Of a stretch of 64,000 nucleotides of DNA, positions 60,283-64,000 are shown piece after piece (within the stretch, counting starts at the first letter, position 1; each line of letters opens with the position of its first letter). Where the stretch lies: NCBI RefSeq assembly GCF_030816715.1, contig NZ_JAUSYH010000001.1, positions 4,340,001-4,404,000 of the forward strand, in the 5' to 3' direction. Origin of the DNA: Streptomyces achromogenes (GTDB lineage Bacteria; Actinomycetota; Actinomycetes; Streptomycetales; Streptomycetaceae). The position numbers and the translations under genes are program-made. Under the pieces are notes generated by a model. It did not search any database. It was not told the DNA's origin and was given only the letters and a program-made list of their open reading frames with translations.

Positions 60283-60927
60283 ATGCGCAAGAAGACATTC
60301 GCCGTGGCCGCGCTGTTCGCCGCCACCCTCACCCTTTCCGCCTGCGGCAGCGACGACGGCACGAGCCCCGTGGCCGTGGTCTCCGAGGAGGGCAAGCAGC
60401 AGGCCGCGACCGTGCTCGACCAGCCCTTCGCCAAGCCCGCCCTGGTCCTCACCGACACCCGGGGCGCAGCGTACGACCTCCGCAAGGAGACGGACGGCCA
60501 CCCGACGCTGGTCTACTTCGGCTACACCAACTGCCCGGACGTCTGCCCGCTGACGATGAGCAACATCGCCGTCGCCAAGAAGCAGCTGCCCAAGGCGGAG
60601 CAGGACGAGCTGCGCGTCGTGTTCGTCACCACGGACCCGGACCGCGACACCCCGGCCGCGCTCGGCGCCTGGCTGAAGGGCATCGATCCCCAGGTCGTCG
60701 GTCTCACCGGGAAGTTCGCGACGATCCAGGCCGCCGCCCGCTCGCTCGGCATCTCCGTCGAGGCGCCGCACAAGGACAAGAACGGCAAGATCGTCTCCAC
60801 CCACGGCACCCAGGTCGTCGCCTTCTCCCCGAAGACGAACGGCGGCTACCTGCTGTACGGCGAGAACGCCAAGGTCGACGACTACATCAAGGACCTACCC
60901 AAGATCATCAAGGGCGAGAACCCGTGA
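60283..60927 (+). CDS. sco: Sco/SenC copper chaperone lipoprotein
   Basis: 214 residues from the ATG at 60283. Lipoprotein signal (LFAATLTLSACGSDD, lipobox LSAC). Thioredoxin-like Sco domain with the copper-binding CxxxC in GYTNCPDVCPLTMSNI and the distal His in STHGTQVVAFSP. In Streptomyces lividans Sco is part of the extracytoplasmic copper route needed for development. Its stop overlaps the next gene's GTG (GTGA). Confidence 0.95.
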   Translation: MRKKTFAVAALFAATLTLSACGSDDGTSPVAVVSEEGKQQAATVLDQPFAKPALVLTDTRGAAYDLRKETDGHPTLVYFGYTNCPDVCPLTMSNIAVAKKQLPKAEQDELRVVFVTTDPDRDTPAALGAWLKGIDPQVVGLTGKFATIQAAARSLGISVEAPHKDKNGKIVSTHGTQVVAFSPKTNGGYLLYGENAKVDDYIKDLPKIIKGENP

Positions 60928-61484
60928 GTCCGGCACCCCCGGGCCGGGAGAGGTCCGGTCGGGTGGGGTCCGGTCGGGTGGGGTCCGGCAGGATGAGGGT
61001 CGGCCGGACAAGGTCCGGCCGGGCGGGGCGGGCGCGGTCGCTCGCCGCGTCCTGCGCGGTCGTCGCCGGGACGCTGCTGCTGGCGGGGTGCGGATCGGAC
61101 GCGGACGGCCGGGCGGAACTGTCCGTCCGTGACGCCTACATTCCGCAGCCCGTCTCCGCCACCATGGCGGCCGGTTTCCTGACCGTCGTCAACAAGGGCG
61201 ACGCGAAGGACGAGCTGACGTCCGTCACCAGCACCGCGGCGGGCAGCGTCACCCTCCACGAGACCGTCGGGACGTCGATGGAGGAGGTCGCCTCCCTCGA
61301 CGTCCCCGCGCACGGTCAACTCGTGTTCAAGAGCGGCGGAAACCACCTGATGTTCGAGATGCTGAAGAGCAAGCCGGTGCAGGGCGCGAAGGTGACCGTC
61401 GAACTCCACTTCGCCTCGTCCGACCCTCTCGAGGTCGAGATCCCGGTGAAATCCGCCACGTACGACCCGACGACCGGCCACTGA
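60924..61484 (+). CDS. PCuAC-type copper chaperone (ECuC-like) lipoprotein
   Basis: 186 residues from the GTG at 60924, overlapping the Sco stop by four bases. A basic Arg/Gly-rich N-terminal extension with short DNA repeats precedes the lipobox signal (VAGTLLLAGCGSD). PCuAC domain: VTLHETVGTSMEEVASLDVPAHGQLVFKSGGNHLMFEML holds the Cu(I) ligand set His, Met, His, Met. In S. lividans the equivalent (ECuC) passes copper to Sco. Confidence 0.93.
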   Translation: MSPAPPGRERSGRVGSGRVGSGRMRVGRTRSGRAGRARSLAASCAVVAGTLLLAGCGSDADGRAELSVRDAYIPQPVSATMAAGFLTVVNKGDAKDELTSVTSTAAGSVTLHETVGTSMEEVASLDVPAHGQLVFKSGGNHLMFEMLKSKPVQGAKVTVELHFASSDPLEVEIPVKSATYDPTTGH

Positions 61485-61497
61485 GGGAGGGACCACC

Positions 61498-63600
61498 TTG
61501 ACGCAGACCATCGCCCCGCGCGTCCGGATGCTCGTGCTGCTGTTCCTGGCGGTCGCCGGCGTGCTCCTCGCCGGCGCCGGACCCGCCTCCGCGCACGCCG
61601 CGCTGACCGGCAGCGACCCCGCGCAGGGGGTGGTGGTCGACAAGGCTCCCACGCAGGTGACGCTGACCTTCTCCGAGACCGTCTCGATGAACGACGACTC
61701 CCTGCGCGTCCTGGACCCCAAGGGCGCCCGGGTCGACGACGGCAAGCCCTCCGAGGTCAGCGGCACCACCTACGCCGTCCAGCTGCACTCGGGGCTGCCC
61801 GACGGCACGTACACCGTGACCTACCAGGTGGTCTCCGCCGACAGCCATCCCGTCGCCGGCGCCTACACCTTCTCCATCGGCTCCCCCTCCGAGACCAGCG
61901 TCTCGGTGTCCGACCAGGGGGCCGGCGGCGGTGTCGTCGGCCGCCTGTACGGCTTCGGCCGGTACGTGTCGTACGCCGGGTTCCTCGTGATGGTCGGCGG
62001 GGCCGCCTTCGTGCTGGCCTGCTGGCAGCGCGGCACCGGATTGCGGTCCCTGCAGCGGCTCGTCGTCTCCGGCTGGCTCGCGATGACCGCGGCCACCCTG
62101 TTCCTGCTGCTCCTGCGCGGTTCCTACAGCCGCTCGGGCACGCTCGGCGACGTCTTCGACCTCGACCTCCTGGGGGAGGCCCTGCAGACCAAGACCGGCG
62201 CCGCCCTGGTCTCCCGGCTGCTGCTGCTCGCCGCGGCCGCCCTGTTCATCGCCGTGCTCTTCGGCGCCTACGACAAGCGGGAGGACGAGGAGAAGCGGGA
62301 CCTGACCTTCGGGCTCGCCATCGGCGGAACCGTCGTGGCAGCCGGACTCGCGGCGAGCTGGGCCATGGCCGAGCACGCCTCGACCGGACTGCAGCCGGGC
62401 ATCGCGATGCCGGTCGACGTGCTGCACCTGCTGGCGGTCGCGACCTGGCTCGGCGGGCTCGCCGCCCTGCTCGTCGCGCTGTACCGCGCGCCCGCCGACC
62501 GTCCCGTCGACGCCGCCGCCGTGCGGCGCTTCTCCCAGGTCGCCTTCGGCAGCGTCCTCGTCGTGGTCGCCACCGGCGTCTACCAGTCCTGGCGTCAGCT
62601 CGGCTCCTGGTCCGCGTTCACCGACACCCGCTACGGGCAGCTGCTGCTCGTCAAGATCGGGCTCGTGGCGCTGCTCGTCGGCATCGCCTGGATCTCCCGT
62701 CGGTGGACGGCTCGACTGGCGGTTCCGACGGCCACCGAGACGGCGGTTCGCAAGTCCGCCCCCGGGACCTCGGCCGCCGGGGAGCCCGCGTCCGGGAAGC
62801 CCGCGTCCGGACAATCCGGGTCCAGACAGTCCGCGCGCGGGAAAGAGCGTGTCCCGGCGGCTGCCGGGGGAAGCGGCGGTGCGGCCGCGGCGGCCTCGGG
62901 CGACACCGCCGGAAGCGTCGAGAGCCCCAAGCCCGCCAAGGGCTCACAGGGCTCACAGGGCAAGGAGAAGAACGGTTCCGGGGACGCCGGGACGGCCGGA
63001 TCCGAAAGCGGGGAGCGGGCCGCACAGCTGGCCCGTCAGCGGGCAGCCGTGGACACGGCACGGCAGAAGCGGCTGCGGGACGCGGACGGCGAACGATTCG
63101 GCCTGCGCCGCTCGGTGCTCGCCGAGACCGCCGTCGCCGTCGTCCTGCTCGCCGTCACCACCGTCCTGACGTCGACCGAGCCGGGCCGTACGGAGCAGGA
63201 CGCCGCCAGGGCCACCCGGTCCGCCTCGTCCTCGGCCTCCGCGGCGGACTCCTCCTCGGGCGCCCTGACCCTGGACATGCCGTTCGACACCGGCGGCACC
63301 GACGGCAAGGGCGTGGTGAGTGTGGACCTCGATCCCGCACGCGCCGGGGCAAACGAGATGCACGTGTACGTGACGCGGCCCAACGGCCGTGCCTTCGACG
63401 TGCCCGAGGTGAAGGTCGCCTTCACCCTCGAGGCCAAGAGCATCGGGCCGCTGCCCGTCGCCCCCGACCACATCACCACCGGCCACTGGTCGGCGAACGG
63501 CGTGCAGATCCCCTTGGCCGGCGAATGGAAGATCGCCGTGACCGTGCGGACCTCCGACATCGACCAGGTGACCGTCTCCAAGAACGCGCAGATCGGCTGA
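61498..63600 (+). CDS. CopC-CopD fusion protein
   Basis: 700 residues. Signal peptide ending SA, giving a mature N-terminal His in HAALTGSDPAQGVVVDKAP, the CopC copper site; CopC domain to about residue 128. Then the CopD membrane domain (about 140-400, eight helices; FGRYVSYAGFLVMVGGAAFVL and MPVDVLHLLAVATWLGGLAALLVAL). A long cytoplasmic Gly/Ala/Ser/Lys-rich insertion (about 405-530) precedes a further helix. A C-terminal extracytoplasmic beta domain (VYVTRPNGRAFDVPEVKVAF) follows. Imports or hands over copper at the membrane. Confidence 0.93.
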   Translation: MTQTIAPRVRMLVLLFLAVAGVLLAGAGPASAHAALTGSDPAQGVVVDKAPTQVTLTFSETVSMNDDSLRVLDPKGARVDDGKPSEVSGTTYAVQLHSGLPDGTYTVTYQVVSADSHPVAGAYTFSIGSPSETSVSVSDQGAGGGVVGRLYGFGRYVSYAGFLVMVGGAAFVLACWQRGTGLRSLQRLVVSGWLAMTAATLFLLLLRGSYSRSGTLGDVFDLDLLGEALQTKTGAALVSRLLLLAAAALFIAVLFGAYDKREDEEKRDLTFGLAIGGTVVAAGLAASWAMAEHASTGLQPGIAMPVDVLHLLAVATWLGGLAALLVALYRAPADRPVDAAAVRRFSQVAFGSVLVVVATGVYQSWRQLGSWSAFTDTRYGQLLLVKIGLVALLVGIAWISRRWTARLAVPTATETAVRKSAPGTSAAGEPASGKPASGQSGSRQSARGKERVPAAAGGSGGAAAAASGDTAGSVESPKPAKGSQGSQGKEKNGSGDAGTAGSESGERAAQLARQRAAVDTARQKRLRDADGERFGLRRSVLAETAVAVVLLAVTTVLTSTEPGRTEQDAARATRSASSSASAADSSSGALTLDMPFDTGGTDGKGVVSVDLDPARAGANEMHVYVTRPNGRAFDVPEVKVAFTLEAKSIGPLPVAPDHITTGHWSANGVQIPLAGEWKIAVTVRTSDIDQVTVSKNAQIG

Positions 63601-63607
63601 CCCCCAC

Positions 63608-64000
63608 ATGCCCGACCAGTCCCTCCCCGAGGCGCCCACCCCCGCGACCCGTTCCACCCGGGCCCGCGCGCCGGAATCCCCTGCCCCCGCCGCCGGCCCG
63701 GACGGCGAGAGCGCCCAGCGGCCCGCCTCGGCGGAGTCCCCCGCCAAGGACCTGACGCGACGCCGACTGCTCGGCGCGGCCGGCGCCTCCGGACTCGTCC
63801 TCGGCGCGGCAGGCGCGGCCGCGGGATACGCGACGGCTCCCGCCCGGGCTACGCCGTTGTCGTCGGTCGGGGCGGGGCAGGCGATGTTCCACGTGAAACA
63901 TCAGCCCGGCATCACCCAGGGCCTCCAAGCCCGCGGCCACCTCGTCGCCTTCGACCTCGCGGCCGGCGCCGGGCGCAAGGAGGCGGCCGCGCTGTTGCGC
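63608..64000 (+). CDS. dtpA: DtpA dye-decolourising haem peroxidase (N-terminal part; 3' end outside window)
   Basis: 131 residues visible. Tat signal with the twin-arginine motif LTRRRLLGAAGASGLVLGAA, mature start near ARATPLSS, then the first DyP segment FHVKHQPGITQGLQARGHLVAFDL. The haem ligand and GxxDG motif lie beyond the window. Known in S. lividans as the secreted peroxidase of this copper cluster. Gene starts eight bases after the CopCD stop. Confidence 0.92.
   Translation, partial: MPDQSLPEAPTPATRSTRARAPESPAPAAGPDGESAQRPASAESPAKDLTRRRLLGAAGASGLVLGAAGAAAGYATAPARATPLSSVGAGQAMFHVKHQPGITQGLQARGHLVAFDLAAGAGRKEAAALLR

Overview
The window is high-GC actinobacterial DNA. Third codon positions are overwhelmingly G/C, GTG/TTG starts are frequent, and the gene families present (DUF5994, DUF5926, SSI-type inhibitor, DUF5753 regulators, SpoIIE-type phosphatases with SpoIIAB-like ATPases, the DtpA copper cluster) point to a Streptomyces chromosome, core rather than terminal arm. 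No rRNA, CRISPR array or complete phage was found. Three tRNA genes (Arg-ACG, Ser-GCT, Ser-TGA) are present.

Layout. 0-5 kb: a minus-strand operon of response regulator, sensor kinase and a GT2/GtrA membrane glycosyltransferase (cut by the window edge), then a DUF2797 gene and a small membrane gene. 5-8.5 kb: MarR and PadR regulators, an SGNH hydrolase, and a DUF2637 membrane gene. 8.7-12.1 kb: an HTTM/DUF5819 pair (SdpB/SdpA-like) beside a secreted DUF3494 protein. 12.4-16.7 kb: two divergent units of DUF5994 and small single-pass membrane proteins whose upstream regions form a 117-bp imperfect inverted duplication, followed by a SpoIIE-type phosphatase. 16.7-24.5 kb: a DUF5753 regulator, a small secreted peptide, two tRNAs, an SSI-type inhibitor and a 1544-residue PAS/receiver protein. 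24.9-27.9 kb: a small membrane protein with an orphan HsdS/HsdM-like pair; the methylase has APPF in place of the catalytic NPPF.

28.0-31.4 kb is a very small (about 3.37 kb) integrative element. It has a serine recombinase, a Rep-like winged-helix protein, a 150-bp array of GTGTACCC-type palindromes and one or two small ORFs. It sits in the extreme 3' end of an acyl-CoA ligase gene. The displaced native tail of that gene lies beyond the far end of the element, and the element supplies a substitute tail ending in the same LDVT(R/K)L pattern.

31.3-38 kb: the interrupted ligase (palindromic operator upstream), a SigE-family sigma factor, a three-gene operon resembling ChsH2-ChsH1-Ltp2 of steroid side-chain degradation, a Prim-Pol gene behind a near-perfect LexA box, and a decayed LAETG surface-protein gene. 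38.6-42.3 kb: tRNA-Ser, a gene-poor stretch, a second DUF3494 protein with a collagen-like domain, and a DinB-like gene. 42.4-55.6 kb: HtrA-type protease, glycerophosphodiesterase, HATPase, DUF5926, a multi-hairpin intergenic region, a second Prim-Pol, a second SpoIIE phosphatase, Xaa-Pro aminopeptidase, and a MocR regulator with an MFS exporter. 55.6-64 kb: a CitG-like gene with an extracytoplasmic intradiol dioxygenase, an anti-sigma-type ATPase, then the copper-trafficking cluster: a Met-rich membrane protein, YcnI, Sco, PCuAC, CopC-CopD and DtpA (cut by the window end). In this cluster, exported proteins probably pass copper to extracytoplasmic cuproenzymes, while DtpA is the associated secreted haem peroxidase.
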